A stretch of DNA of 64,000 nt from Parascedosporium putredinis (lineage: Eukaryota > Ascomycota > Sordariomycetes > Microascales > Microascaceae), in assembly GCA_949357655.1 (NCBI GenBank), contig CASHTG010000010.1:868001-932000 (forward strand), given 5' to 3'. The position numbers were made by a program, and so were the translations under genes. The notes beneath the pieces are model-generated. The model did no database searches. It saw only the letters and a program-made list of their open reading frames with translations, and was not told the origin of the DNA. Within the stretch, counting starts at the first letter, position 1. Every line of letters starts with the position of its first letter. Shown one piece after another: positions 1 through 11,873 of this stretch.

Positions 1-540
1 GGCCGGCAAATCGACAGCGATAGGAACGGCAACAGTGGCGACCGAGGTGGTCGTCCAATCTACCACTGAGGCCACCTCGACAGTTGACGTCACCCTTTGG
101 GAGAACACAGAAGGTATTAGTTACGAAGAATCAGCGTCTACGACCCCCATTGATCATGCGGGCACTACCTCCCATCCTCACCAAGGCCAGAGGGTGGCAG
201 AATGGACAGGGGCGGGTACGGAAAAGTATCTTACTTGGCCGTTTCGACCTTGGTCTTGACAAGGTTGTTCCTGCAGTCGTCGAACCCTGCCGAGGAGGGA
301 GCTATTCCGATCGCTAAAACCCATCCTGTAAGCAGTGGACTTTGGGACATTTTCCAGCCTACCTGACTGACAGAAGGAGGGAAGCTTGCTTGTCGTTCCG
401 CGGTTTGACCCGCATCAGGACTTACCAATTTGGCAGGAAACGAGAGCGCAGCAGGTCATCGGCGGCGAGACGGGGAACCGGCCGGCCGCGACGACTTGAA
501 GCCAGCCGAGGCTGATGAGCAAGGGAGAGAAGAATTTCAT
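1..540 (-). CDS. Secreted Thr/Val-rich Cys protein, paralogue 1 (partial, runs off left edge)
   Basis: This is the 5' part of a three-exon gene read leftwards. Exon 1 (540-426) starts MKFF and encodes a hydrophobic signal peptide ending near VVAA/GR, followed by a CC-x4-C pattern. It ends one base into a codon at a GTAAGT donor. Exon 2 (313-235) encodes an 'AI....G....C..NL' segment that lines up residue for residue with paralogues 2 and 3. Exon 3 (94 to beyond base 1) begins a Thr/Val/Ser-rich tract. Intron phases (1, then 2) match the two downstream paralogues at 1886-2893 and 5532-6602, which supports the model. The mature product is probably a cell-surface or secreted protein. I know of no named family and infer no function. 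The C-terminal half lies outside the window. A TATA-like box lies about 160 nt upstream. Confidence 0.6.
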
Positions 541-695
541 GGCGTTGATAAGATATAACGAGTGAAGTAGGTTTGGAAACGAGTGTAAAGGGGTCGGAGC
601 GCAAGGCACATAAAAGGAAGGCGAAAGAAGAAGCGAGTGATGGCCGGTGGTTAAGATTTCCTCAAGATTTGTGATTTATGGAGAACGAGGTCTAG

Positions 696-703
696 CTTAT
701 ATA
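696..703 (-). promoter_or_regulatory. TATA-like box for secreted paralogue 1
   Basis: The minus strand reads TATATAAG about 160 nt upstream of the ATG at 540. This is a plausible TATA element for a strongly regulated fungal gene. The call rests only on sequence and spacing. Confidence 0.35.
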
Positions 704-1885
704 GGTTTTGCGAGTCCCTTGGTGCGTATGTTTAGCAATCACTTCTTCTCTGCTATCCATCTTGAACGCGTCGCTGAGCAGAGAAGACGAGCTGAGCTTG
801 CCGTTACGTTGATGGAGAAACACCACGTACCGCAGTTCTCCCTTGGATGTAGCCGCCAAGCATACATCTCGGCAACCCTTATTATGGGTGTTGGCACTCG
901 GTGGCCCTAGGAGTGTGTACAAATGCTTTCGGTTATGCGTGTTCGAAATCAGCACTGCTCGAAAATATCCCTTTCCGTTCAAAGCGGTGTCACATCCAAG
1001 GCGATAGTCGAGGGCAAACGAGATCGCTTCGGTTATGGTGGCAGTACCATGTATCGGCACCAAATCGTTTTGGAATTCCGTTCTCGGGTGCAGTAAAGGA
1101 TAAGGTTGATTATATTGGGACCACACTCGGATTTTGAACCTGTGTGTGGAGATAAGTGGTTTAGACCGTGTTGGACACCATTCAGCTCGCTATGCGTGGA
1201 CCGAGTGCCTGTCTCCAACGACTGGCTAGCGCTCAAGAATGTGGTAGGGGAGTTGAGGGTAAAACAATATATGGACGCCTGTTACCGCGTCAATTGAAGC
1301 CAAGCGTCAGTTCAGCTTCATGACACCGCCGATATTATGCAGGTCTTGGCCGGTAATGTGGGAGTGACGGTCGACTGGCGCTGAGCCCTACATGTACTTC
1401 AAGACGGTTCAACGTTACACACGACAGCGCAACCCTGCAGGATCTGCGTCTACGACACCCGCTCGACGAGTGCGCCCATGGTGAGAATTTCTAATTTCGC
1501 TTAGCGTCCATCTCTCTTTTCCGCACTTGGGCTTCTGCTTCGCATCATCTGTCACGCGAAGGCCACGACTTCTTTTGTGTCTAAGCGTAGGTCACAATAG
1601 GCATTATCCAAACTTCCAAAAGCTAACTACATCGCCATCATTTCTCGTGAGCCGGGCGGGTCTTTTCACTTCATTCAAGCATATCCGGTCTTCGACCATA
1701 ACAATGACAACTAAGCAGTTTCTCCCCTTAAAAGTGGACCGAGCTGAGATCGCGGCATCGTGGCCACGGAGGGTGACGAAGCAGGTGCCGGGCCCCCGCC
1801 ACTCCCGTAGACAAGTGCTGGGCAATTTAGGGGAGTGACGGCGAGTTGGCAATGCCGTGCCACTTCACGCCTTGCGTTGGCGAGT
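704..1885. other. Intergenic stretch, no supported gene
   Basis: This lies between paralogues 1 and 2. The longest open frame (692-1126, minus, 144 codons) has no signal peptide, domain or intron pattern that I recognise, and I do not call it a gene. No repeat or RNA gene is seen. Confidence 0.5.
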
Positions 1886-2893
1886 TTAGAAAGTGGGGGC
1901 AGCATCATCAGCAGCGCCATCGTCGTTATTATTTTCGACCGGATCGGGGATCACTGTAGTAGTCACGGTGGCGATCGTGGTGGAGGTGACGACAGCAGTT
2001 ATGGGTTTCGTGGTGGTGACAGTTTTGTAGTCCACTAGAACTCGGGAGACGGTCAGGACGGAGGTGGAGGTGACGACGGTGGTGTAGGTGGGCGAGTAGA
2101 GGGTGATGGTAGAGGGCTCGGCACCGAGGCACTTGCAGCCGAGGAGGTACTTTTCCCAGGATCCGCACGCCTCGGCAGCGTAGTCGGGGACTTGGCCTCC
2201 GGTGCCGCCGCCGGTGGGATTGGCCGCCTCGCCGGTGTCGCGCTTCTTCTTCCCGTCGCCATCTTCCAGGGTGATGGTGAGGGTGGTGGTGGAGGAAACC
2301 ACCGAGGTTGAGGTTGCGACGGTCTGGAACAAAAGATTTCGGTAATGGTGCCCAGGATGCGAGTTTCCACGGTGGAGGTGGTGCTCTGGACGACGGTAGT
2401 AGAGGTTGTTGTGCTGTTCCACAAAAGAGTCAGAATATCACCTTGGCCTCGTAGGGTGTCCGTAGTTCATTGTGGAATCTGACTAGCAATGCAAACTTAC
2501 CTGGGCTCATAGACTTTCTTGGCAAGGTTCCAAGGTTCCAACCACACTCGATGTAGCCCTCAAAGTTGGAAGCATCGGCGATGGCTGCAAGGAGATGGAG
2601 GGATGCCATGTTAGCCTAGTCACAACGATGTGTCTCGTCCCTGCTAGTAGCCGGAGAGGCTACTGAGGAGGATATCTAGGGAGATGCTTTGGGTAAGGGA
2701 TAGAAATTGCCGAGTTCAACTTACCCTGCTGGCAAGGCACGTTGTGGCAGCAGACGCCGCCACCAGGGCGTTCGTGATGGCCGCCCTCAAGCCAGCCATC
2801 GTCCTTTCCCTTCCAAGAACTGTCGCCGGTGCCGCCGGCCATGGCGGCTTGGAGCCAGCCGAGGGCGCTGAGTACGATGAGCGCCTTCTTCAT
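1886..2893 (-). CDS. Secreted Thr/Val-rich Cys protein, paralogue 2 (frame broken)
   Basis: Exon 1 (2893-2725) starts MKKALIVLSALGWLQAAMAG, a clear signal peptide. It is followed by a Gly/His-rich stretch and a CC-x4-C pattern, then a GTAAGT donor. Exon 2 (2584-2501) encodes AIADAS..GYIECGWNL. Exon 3 (2413-1886) is Thr/Ser/Val-rich and carries the family signature A-C-x-S-W-x2-Y-L-x2-C-x-CLG-x2-P-S-T-I-T. Two breaks are visible. Exon 2 holds an 8-bp tandem duplication (TTGGAACC twice) and is 84 nt long, against 76 in paralogue 3. Exon 3 changes frame near 2320, either by a lost T in a TTTT run or through an extra 47-nt intron with a weak donor. It may be a decaying copy or carry sequence errors. 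Without the breaks the product is about 240-257 residues, probably cell-wall associated. Confidence 0.6.
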
Positions 2894-5531
2894 GATTGCG
2901 GAGAGGAGCAACGGAGTCCGATAAAAAAGAAAAGGTGGAGAGAGTGACCAAAGTTGGATTGTAAGTGAGGGTGAATATGGAGGATTCTTCCTTGCTATCG
3001 TGTCGGGGCTTGGCCGGGCATAGGCATCGTTAAATGCTCCGCCGTAATGCCAGATCTTAGCTCTCAAACGCGCCTTAGTTTATTATTCTTCGAACTTTCG
3101 AGACTAGAATAAGGTTGAGTGAACGCGTAGCCGGTGAGGTTGGTGTCTCTCAGGCTGCAATGTTTTTCTTGACGAGCATGTTGGAAGAGATCGAGAGTTG
3201 GATATCCAAAGAAGAAAATGCCTACGTATATGGCTTCGAATGCTGTGTACGATCCTCGATGGCCACAGTCATGGTGTCTTTCCTTCTCCTTCACCCCTTG
3301 TAAACCAGCAATCCCGATCCCCTGCGACTGGTCTTGTGTTCTGAGCCATGCCATGAACCTTCTCTCCACCAAGTCTAGGGACGCTCGACGATCCATAAAC
3401 TTTACACATGTACTTCTGTTGAAAGGGGTTTTACCCTATAAATACCACATATTCAGGTATAAGACTATGGGTAATATAATCCTATTTTTGCACTTGGTCT
3501 AGTGGTTCACACCTCAGAAAGCATCTTTGTCCCGTCGTCTTTTGTGCATTTTTTTCATGTTTTTGTAAAACAATCTTTTCTCATACCTTACATCAATGTA
3601 TTTAAACTGGCGACCAAGATAACGGCTGCAACTGGTTTGCGCACCAATATCTCTACGCGGCTATGCTCACACGGCTATAGACCTTCCGAGGCTACATTTC
3701 CATAGGTAGGCGAAGGGGAGATGATGGATTATTGCCATGTCTCATCGCTCGATCTGTCTCAGATATTGCTCAGCGTCGAGAGGGCGGCCAACTACATCAA
3801 GAAACACTGTGCACTATATAGTCTGAGACGGGACCGAAGGAGAAGCTCGCAGACGGTTCAATGGTCTTTTGTCTCAAGAGGTCGGAACTGTTGTGTGGGA
3901 AAAAAGCATCGGCGTGAACCCTTATTCTCAGAATCTACCCCATCCCGTTGACCCTTTCCCCGTTCTTGATGCACCTCGATGCGCTAGAACCTTTTTTCCT
4001 TGCCCCCGTTGACTACCTTTTTTCTGTCGCCGTTATTAGGTCCGGGGCCTTCTTGGTCGGGCGTTTCCTGTAAAGACCTTGTATATCTCTAGATACATGT
4101 GGGGAGCGCAAGGGTTGCCGCAACTGTGAACTCGTCACCGCCTGGTTTTTAGATTCATCGCGGCTTGTCGCCCGCACCGAGTGGTCTTCTTTTCATTCTT
4201 TCCTCCCATTCTTCTCGAGAAAAGCCCAACTAGTTTTTCATCGCCTTTTTCACTATCTGAGAATGTGGGAATGAGGACTGATCCATCAATGTCTTGAAGC
4301 TCGTAGTTCTTCCCTCTGTCTCGATCTCCATATTTGTGAACGAATGTTTTGGCAATACCAGCAAAGGCAGATCAAAATAGGCTGCTCTCGGTCACGTAAA
4401 CGCACACGCTTTGTCTTCGTCGACTTATCTTGCCTTTGTTTTCAATAATATTGCCACTTTTCTATGGACATACGGAGGTGGGACCCTTGCGCGCAAAGGG
4501 TGGCTAGTTCAATGCTGCTCTTACGCGGCTTCAACGTTTGTCCTTGGTCCGTGGGATTTCGTACTACGTACATCCATGATGTCTTATAAGAAACTGCATG
4601 CTTTCCCCGATGCCATGATCTTCTCTGTCCGAAGATAGATGCTTGTTGAGCTGTCATACGTATGCCTTGAAAATACATGTACGCGCAACTTGGTCAACGT
4701 GATGCAATATCAGATCCCCATCCTCACATATGGGATTTAACCAGGAGTATTCCAATCTTACACAACCTTTTTGCCCGTTCCGTCGAGCTTCTAGCTTGCA
4801 ACGAGACAACTGAGGAGCCTACCATTATTTCACAAAGTCCAAATGTACCGTGACTAGCAAACGACAGGCAGAGTATCCTTCGAGGATCATGGCTATCTCA
4901 TTCTGGCGCAATAAACGCAGAGGCGAGGTGACGAGAAGCACTCTTTTTCCTTCACGAGCTACGACCCAGCAGTACAGTACATGTATACTTGAGGAAAGCC
5001 TTACGGCTTTTCGCGCCTTGACTTTTCTTCAAACCCCGACATGATCGCCAAACGAGTGCCTCCGCCCAGCAGATTGGAAATTGTATTTGAATTCTTCCCA
5101 TTTTCTAAGATACGTAAGCGTCGAGCTAGCTCTTGTTAGTCTTTGTTTGAGAACTACGGGTTCTTTTATTCCTGATTGCATCGCTCTATCTGGGTCGATC
5201 ATTTCCGTCACTGGAGGAAGTTCAACACCGAGGCCGCCCTGACAAGGCGCAGCAATGGCTATAGGTACTGGAGTAAGGCTTTAGCCCAAGGTTTGGCGCG
5301 AAGCGTCAAAATATGTCTCAAATCAGATAGATCCATACATGTTACTAGGGCGACAATAAGAATACAGACGAAGCGGGCTTCCCATAGGGTGATAGCGGCT
5401 ATTACCACGAGAGCGCCTTTTTAGTGCAGAGAGTGCGAACCACATACATTGATGTTTACATATAAGCCCTTAGCCCTGTCCCAAGGGAGAAACGCCGGAT
5501 GGAAGACGGCATCTCGTACACCTGCGCTGTC
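2894..5531. other. Intergenic stretch, no supported gene
   Basis: About 2.6 kb separate paralogues 2 and 3. Only short open frames occur, with no recognisable domains, splice-consistent exons or transposon termini. Base composition is lower in GC than the genes around it. I see nothing that can be supported as a gene here. Confidence 0.5.
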
Positions 5532-6602
5532 TTACATTGGCACAGCCTCACAGCATTCGTATCCATCATTTGACGGACAGCAATCAAAACAGCAAGCATC
5601 TCTACTTTGGGGGATTTCGGGGTCGCAGGTATAGCCGAGGGGCGCACAAGTGGTGACGATGCTTAGCGTTGTCGTGGTAGGCGTGACGGTGACAACGGTG
5701 GTGATGAGGTCAGTGGTGCTTCCCGTGACGGATACATACGTGGTCACGGTTTCGGTCGTGGTGGATGCGCTGCCGGCGGTAGGCGTGACGGTGACGGTTT
5801 GCACTTCGGTCGACGCGGTGGCCGTGACGGTGATGGTTGAAGGCGTAGCGCCGAGGCAGCTGCAGGCGGCGAGGTAGTCGCCCCAGGAGGCGCACGCATC
5901 GCCGAGGTAGGACGGGACTTCGTCAGTGGTCGTCGGGGCGGGAACGTTGGTGGAGGAGGAGTGCTGTGCGCCGCGGCGGGCGTTGCGACGGATCTCGGGG
6001 ACCGGGTCGGGATCCTCCGGCTCGACCGGGTTCAACGGGTCCACCGGGTTTGGCGCGTAGGTGGTGCTGGTGCTGGTGACGGTGACAGCCTCGGCGGTCT
6101 CAGTATCAATGATCACGCTCGTCAGGGTACCGATGTCGGCTGTAATCGTCTCGGTCACGGTGATGCGGGTCGTCTCGACGGGGGCCTCTGACACGCTGGC
6201 GGTGATGGTTGAGGCCTGGGTCAAGGTGCTGTGGGGGACGTTAGTTGTGTGTACAACTTGCTTGGGGAGGATGGGCCGCTTCATCTTGTGAACTTCAACT
6301 TACACGCTGTCTGTGACAGTAACAGCTTGGTTCCAGCCACATTGCTCAATGCCGTTGACCATGGGAGCCTCGGCAATAGCTGGAAAGAAGAGGAAACGTG
6401 TTAGTGTATACGTGGTCACCTTATCGCGAGATGCTATTGTTCCTTCATCCTATCCAGGTGTCTTCTGATCATCCATTCTCTTAGTAGCTGAACGTACCTC
6501 TTTGACAACCAGCGAGATGGCAGCACTCCTTCGCGGCCGGTCGTCCTGCCATAACGGCCTGAGTCCGCCGAGGCCCGCGAGGGCGATGAGGGCTTTCTTC
6601 AT
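5532..6602 (-). CDS. Secreted Thr/Val-rich Cys protein, paralogue 3
   Basis: This is the best-preserved member. Exon 1 (6602-6498) starts MKKALIALAGLGGL, a signal peptide, then shifts frame by one base before AVMAGRPAAKECCHLAGCQRG. One missing base near 6560 restores it. Exon 2 (6379-6304) encodes AIAEAPMVNGIEQCGWNQAV. Exon 3 (6228-5532) is rich in Thr/Val/Ser with an acidic Pro-rich linker (PVDPLNPVEPEDPDPVPE). It carries the signature A-C-A-S-W-G-D-Y-L-x2-C-S-CLG-A-T-P-S-T-I-T and ends in a Cys-rich tail (CDPEIPQSRDACCFDCC...CCEA) that paralogue 2 lacks. Restored length is about 292 residues. It is likely secreted and O-glycosylated. No GPI signal is evident, because the tail is not hydrophobic. 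Function is unknown. Confidence 0.65.
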
Positions 6603-6725
6603 CATGGTTGGGTGCCTGGTAATAGTTGAAGGAGGGAATGGGCGAGAGAGACGAATGAATATGCAAAGGAAAGTGAGTAGCTCTTGAAAGAGAAGGGCTA
6701 TACGTTTTGATTAGGTTTTACCCAC

Positions 6726-6733
6726 TATATATA
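6726..6733 (-). promoter_or_regulatory. TATA-like box for secreted paralogue 3
   Basis: The minus strand reads TATATATA about 125 nt upstream of the start at 6602. Paralogue 1 has a similar box and no equivalent is obvious before paralogue 2. Confidence 0.35.
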
Positions 6734-8147
6734 GTTATTTTTATTTGCTTCGACAGCAGACGGTAGCTATGTAGCCGCCGTTGAAGAGAACCCTAGAAAG
6801 GGCTCTTCTTCCGTCCCAATATTTCGCTCTTTGAGATACGGAATTGGGCAGCTGGTGTAAGACTCTTGCGAGACGGACTATACACGCGGGAAAAGTATTG
6901 AGGCATCCCGATAAGATGAGTTTAATTCTCGCAAAAGCATTATCCCACATCCTTAACTGGTGGGTGTTGAGCATGGCGAAGCAAATGGGCTTCGGGTCCC
7001 TTGTAGTTAGCCTGCCCAAATAAGGGTTGTTTTGCTTTTTCGGTGTCTTCCATTTTTCCTAAGGATTTGAATCTGTCTATTTAATGTGTCGTTATTTGAG
7101 TAGCGCTGCTTGTTGTCCTGGCTCAGCCGTACATCAAGCGTGCTCACCAGGGACAGGACGTATCGAGCCATGTCCCGTGCCGTTCCGTCCGGAATGGAAC
7201 GTGATGCCCGCCGTGTTCCATCCTGCGAAGCTCAGTTGTCCGCCCTTGGATCAGTATTGATGGCCAACACAACATCAAAACGATTGACCGGCGCCACATA
7301 CTAGAGCTGACGTGTCCTCGGTCTCCCTTTTGACAACGTGAAAAGATGAGGACCCTGTTACCCCAGATCCGGGTTTTCTTCACTCCGTCAGCCACCCTAC
7401 ACGCCTGTTATCTTCTCCCCCTCTTTTGTTCGTTTTTCTCTTTTCTCTTTCCCCATTTTGTGAGAATCCGTTGCGAGACGACTCCATAGCTGCCAATAAG
7501 TGCTCTTGCATCCATAATCGCCGAGAAATTTTTACTAGCGGCGGACATATTTATGTGCAGCGCGGGGGACGTATGAAGCCGTCCAAGACATCGTGATCTT
7601 GGTATCAAATCGGCTCACTCGACACACGAGGCCTGAAGTGGATCTCTAGTCTTGGCAAACAATAAAATGCGGTAGACAGGTTACTATTCAAATCGCAACG
7701 CTAATCCATCTGTTCAAGATCGAGGCCAACCCCAGGTTGCATATTTCTTCGCGATCTGGAACATCGGCGATCCGGCCTCACGGGCGGAAGAGCTGAGGAT
7801 CGGAGCCCAAGACAACACCCTTAGCCGAAACAAGTGAACGTGGTGCCTTCATTCTTCCCCGATGCCGCTAGGAAGAGATCTAGCTAGCGCGCGCGGTAGC
7901 CTGGACACGAATAGATTCAACTAGCAGACACGGCCAAGAAAATGTCTCGAAATAGAAAATCCATGATGGTATGGGTTGAAAAGCAGAGGCTTAGAACTAA
8001 CAAAGCAATCCTCTTCCTCAGGTAGCTTAACACGAAACACACTAACAGCCGTCCGGAAGCAAACACGAACATTGAAAACCCTAAAAGAAAATCAAATCTT
8101 AGACTCCCACGTTTCCCTTGCACCCTGCCGCGTACGAGCAGCTGACA
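6734..8147. other. Intergenic stretch between secreted cluster and P450
   Basis: About 1.4 kb with only short frames and no recognisable domains. It contains the upstream region of paralogue 3 and the 3' flank of the P450 gene. Nothing else is supported. Confidence 0.5.
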
Positions 8148-11100
8148 TCAATCAAACACGTCCATCACATATCGAACATTCCTCAGCCCCTCGAACCAGG
8201 TCCTCGCCTCGTCCTCTCCCTCCGTCTTGCCCTCCTTGCGCAGGTACTCCTCGCGCACCTTGACCCAGACGTCGCGCACGGCGTCCGACACCTTGCGCGC
8301 GCCGCACATGTACACCTTGGCGCCCTCGACCCACAGCGGGATGACGTCGTACCTGTCGGCCCACAGGCGGTCCTGGACGTGGCCCGCCTCGGCCCCGGCC
8401 CCGGCTTGGCTGTAGGCCCTGCGCACCTCGACGGCGCCGAGGCGCTCCCACTCGTCGAATTCTTCGCGGTACAGATCGTCGGTCTCGGGGATCGGCAGCC
8501 GAAGAAGAGCATGGCGGGGGCGAGTCGGCGCCCGCTGCGGATCATGGCGGCTCGCTCTTGGGCAAAGGCGCGAAAGGGGGCGAGGCCCGTGCCGGCGCAA
8601 ACGCATACGATGGGCGTCTGCTCCGGATCTGCGGGGAGGCTGAAGGGTGCGGCGGAGGGGCGTACGGATACGGCGAGGTGGTCGCCGGCGGAGAGGGAGG
8701 CGAGGTAGGAGGAGGCGACGCCAAAGAAGGAGCCTTGGCCGGAGAGGGAGGGCGTGCACGACGGAGTAGGTGATTGTGACGTGGTCGGGTTTCCAGAGCG
8801 GGGAGGAGGAGATGGAGCTTTAGGAGTTGTTAGTATACGCATTTTTGGCTGGTTTTGAGGATGTAACTTACTATTGTCGGACGCGGATCGGGGGCATCAT
8901 GGACAAGAATGTGCCAACGTCCAATTCAACGGTAGGGAACCGCTCGAGGAGATCGAGAACAGAGCAGCGTTTGCCAGTGACTTCCTTGTCGAAGCCATCG
9001 TTGGCGAGGCGGGTTAGTTCCGCCTTTGTCTTGTCGTCCACGGCAGCATCGGCTAGGACGAGGACGTTCTGCATACCAGGAAGTTTAGTAAAAACAACTC
9101 AAAGAAAAGGGAGGAGAACGCGAAAAACATACCTTTTGCTGGCAGGCTGCGACAGCTCAACGTAGGATCCGAATACGTAATTCGCCGGGACGGCCGTGTT
9201 CACGGGCAGCGAGGTGTGGATCTCTGACTCGATCAAGATTTGGGCGTCCCACTGCAACTTGAACCTCCGCATGACCCTCCTCACCGTTTGTTCGGGATTG
9301 CTGGGAAGCACGGCGAGATAGTCGCCCGCCGAGTACGTCATACCTTCGGGCAGCTTGATCTCGATGTGCCTCTTCTCCTGAGACCCGCTGGTTAGTGTCC
9401 TGGCCTCTACTACAACAGCCTCCTTGACATCCTGCCGCAGCGCCGACGTCCGCGGGTTGAGCACCTGCACTTTAAGCGCCGTCGTCGCGGAACCTGCCGA
9501 GGACCCAGGCCGACCATCCGCCTCGGGCTTGAAGCGTTCCTTGAGGGCCGGCCACAGCTTGTCGTCCTCCCAGGTCTCAAAGTCGGAAAAGGTGGCGGCG
9601 GCGGAGACGTCGGACAAACCAATATCGACGAGGCGGTCCGCGCCGCGGTCGGCGAGGGTGCAATCGACGAGCTTGGGCACGCGGTGGAACGTTTGGGTCC
9701 AGTCGCGGTGGCCGCAGCCGAAAACGGCGTACGTGACGCCTTCGAGGGGCGGCGGCGACGCTGCTGATTCGGTTGTCTTGGTGCCGAGGCCCTCGAGCCA
9801 GGCGACAAAGTGGCCGGCGTTGTCGGGGGCTGGCCCTCGTAGGAGGAGGTGACGATGACGACGGGTTGGTTGCGGGGAGTTTGCCGTTGGCGCTGTCGAG
9901 GCAGTCGAGCTTATCGACGCGGAAGCCGTGCGTCGAGGCGTCGGCGGCGACGCGCTGCGCGAGGGCCTCGCATGTTCCGCTGTTGGAGCCGTAGAGGATC
10001 GTCATGGGGATGCCGGTGGTGGTGGCGGCAGCGGGCTCGCCTCCGTTGGCGTGTTGGCCGTTTGACGCCTTGGCCTTGCCATTGGTCGAGGAGCCGTTTG
10101 CGTCGGAAGAGTCGCCCCTCGACCGGACAGCCTGTGCTCGAGGGTGGTGGGGTGAGGCCGTCGCGCAGGATGGCGCGGAAGTGCATGTCGGCGGGCTTGA
10201 TGGTGAGGGTCTGCTTGATGCCGAGGGTGTACTTGGGGTCGAGCACAAAGTTGAAGTTTTGCAAAAGCATGGCCATGACGAGGAGAGCCTCCTGCCAGGC
10301 AAAGGGGCGTCCGATGCAGCCGCGGGCGCCGTTGCCAAAGGGTTTCCAGCAGTTGGGGAACTCGTTGTTGAGGCGGTCAAAGTTGGCGTCGAGCATGCGC
10401 TCGGGCTTGAACTCGTCGGCGTCCTCGCCAAAGACGGCCGGGTCCACGTGGGCGCGGGCAAGCAGGTTGACGATGGGCTCGCCCTTCTTGACCGGGTACT
10501 TGCCCAGCAGGAGGGTGTCCTCCTTGGCCTCGACGGCGAACATGGGGATGGGGGCGTTGACGCGCAGGGTCTCGCGCAGCACGGCGTTGAGGAAGGGCAG
10601 CCTGGACAGGTGGTCGACGTGGATGGGGCCCGTGCCGACGACGGAGCCGACCTCTTGCTGGGCCTTGGCGTAGGCGTCCGGGTGGCGGAGGAGTTGGTAA
10701 AAGGCAAAGGATAACGTGCCCGAGGTGGTCTCGTGGCCGGCGATGAGGAAGGTGATGAGGTTGTCCATGATGGAGTCGTCGCTCATGCGACGGCCCGTCT
10801 TGGGGTCCACGCCGCGGAGCATGGCGCTGAGCAAGTCCTTGCGGTCGTTGCTGCTGCGCTCGGCGCGGCGGGCGTCGAGCACGGACTGGGCGGTGGAGCG
10901 GAGGACCTCGATGTCGCGCTCGTACTTTTGGTCGCGGGCGCGGTGGAGTAGGCCGGCGGGGAGTAAAGGCAGGCGCTGGGCGCGGGCGCCGCACTCCTTG
11001 AGGAAGTCGCCCATGGCTTCGACAAAGGGGTGCAGCTGGGGCGAGTAGAAGCTGTTGAAGCGGAAATCCATGGAGCATAGGGCAATGGTGTCGAGGGTCA

Positions 11101-11718
11101 GGCGGGTGAAGTCGTCGGTGACGTGGATGGGGGCGGAGGGTCCGTGGCGAGCCCACTTCATGGCGAGCTGGGCGGCGACGTCGTGCATTTCCGGGTACAT
11201 GTTGCGGATGGATAGGGGACCGAAAGCGGGCATGAGGATGCGGTGCGCGATGGCCCATTCTTCCGAGTTGTTGTGGGCGGTGAAGAGGCCGTCGTGGACG
11301 CCGTTGCGGACTTGCTGTTCGGTGGGACGTTGGTTAGCGGGTTGTGTAGCTTTGATACAAAGAAGAAGGGGAAGGTGTGCTTTACTTGGAGGGTTTTGCT
11401 AATTGTCTTTTGGAACCGCTTCTCGTCGCATGTTTCGTTGACGAGCTCGTGGGTGGAGACGACGACTGTTGTTGAGCCGGCAAAGTTGAGTCGGTAGATT
11501 TCGCCTTTGCGATGCGCGTGGTCAGCAGGGTGATAATGGAAAAGGCGAGGTGGGTTGGGCTAGCGATATGGAAGGCGGCGGATAAGCAGACCGAATTGCT
11601 TGGAGAACCCTACCATGGACCCAAGTGGGAAGTCGGGGTTAATGGACCGGACATGGCCTAGCAAGGGGAGGCCCTGAGGCTCCGGGATGGGAACGGTTTC
11701 CTCGACGGGCTCAGGCAT
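8148..11718 (-). CDS. CYP505: Self-sufficient cytochrome P450:reductase, CYP505 / P450foxy type
   Basis: This is a bacterial P450BM3-like fusion that hydroxylates fatty acids near the omega end using NADPH. In Fusarium, P450foxy is membrane-associated. The reading begins MPEPVEETVPIPEPQGLPLLGH at 11718. The haem domain shows the I-helix AGHETTSGT, the ETLR of the ExxR motif, and the haem loop FGNGARGCIGRPFAWQE. The FMN flavodoxin domain follows (ILYGSNSGTCEALA), then the FAD/NADPH domain (PPIRVRQYSISSSP, CAGTGLAPFR, FFGCR) and the C-terminus VMDVFD, very like P450foxy. Introns are 11505-11591 (weak GTCTGC donor), 11315-11385, 9069-9132 and 8818-8871. About eight single bases are missing, e.g. 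in runs at 10149-10152, 10115-10118 and 9825-9829. With these restored the coding length is divisible by three and gives about 1,100 residues, close to the family's usual 1,060-1,070. I regard the frameshifts as sequence errors. Confidence 0.93.
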
Positions 11719-11864
11719 CGTGAGTGTGTGTGTGTGCGTCTCTTGTTCCCGAAGATGGTTAGGTACAGGCTAGTATGAGGGAAAGGGGGAAGAAGGGGAA
11801 AAGAACGAAGAGAAGAGAGAGCAAAGTATATGCGTCGAGGGGAGGGGAACCGGCCCTGAGCTTC

Positions 11865-11873
11865 TTATATATA
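11865..11873 (-). promoter_or_regulatory. TATA-like box for the P450 gene
   Basis: The minus strand reads TATATATAA about 150 nt upstream of the P450 start at 11718. The spacing resembles the boxes before secreted paralogues 1 and 3 and phiA. Confidence 0.4.

Noticed and set aside
692..1126. 144-codon minus-strand frame as a gene
   Set aside because: No domain, signal peptide, splice context or coding-like composition beyond length.
9849..10714. Two long plus-strand frames (274 and 236 codons) opposite the P450
   Set aside because: Arg/Gly-rich low-complexity shadows of the haem-domain coding sequence with no domains.
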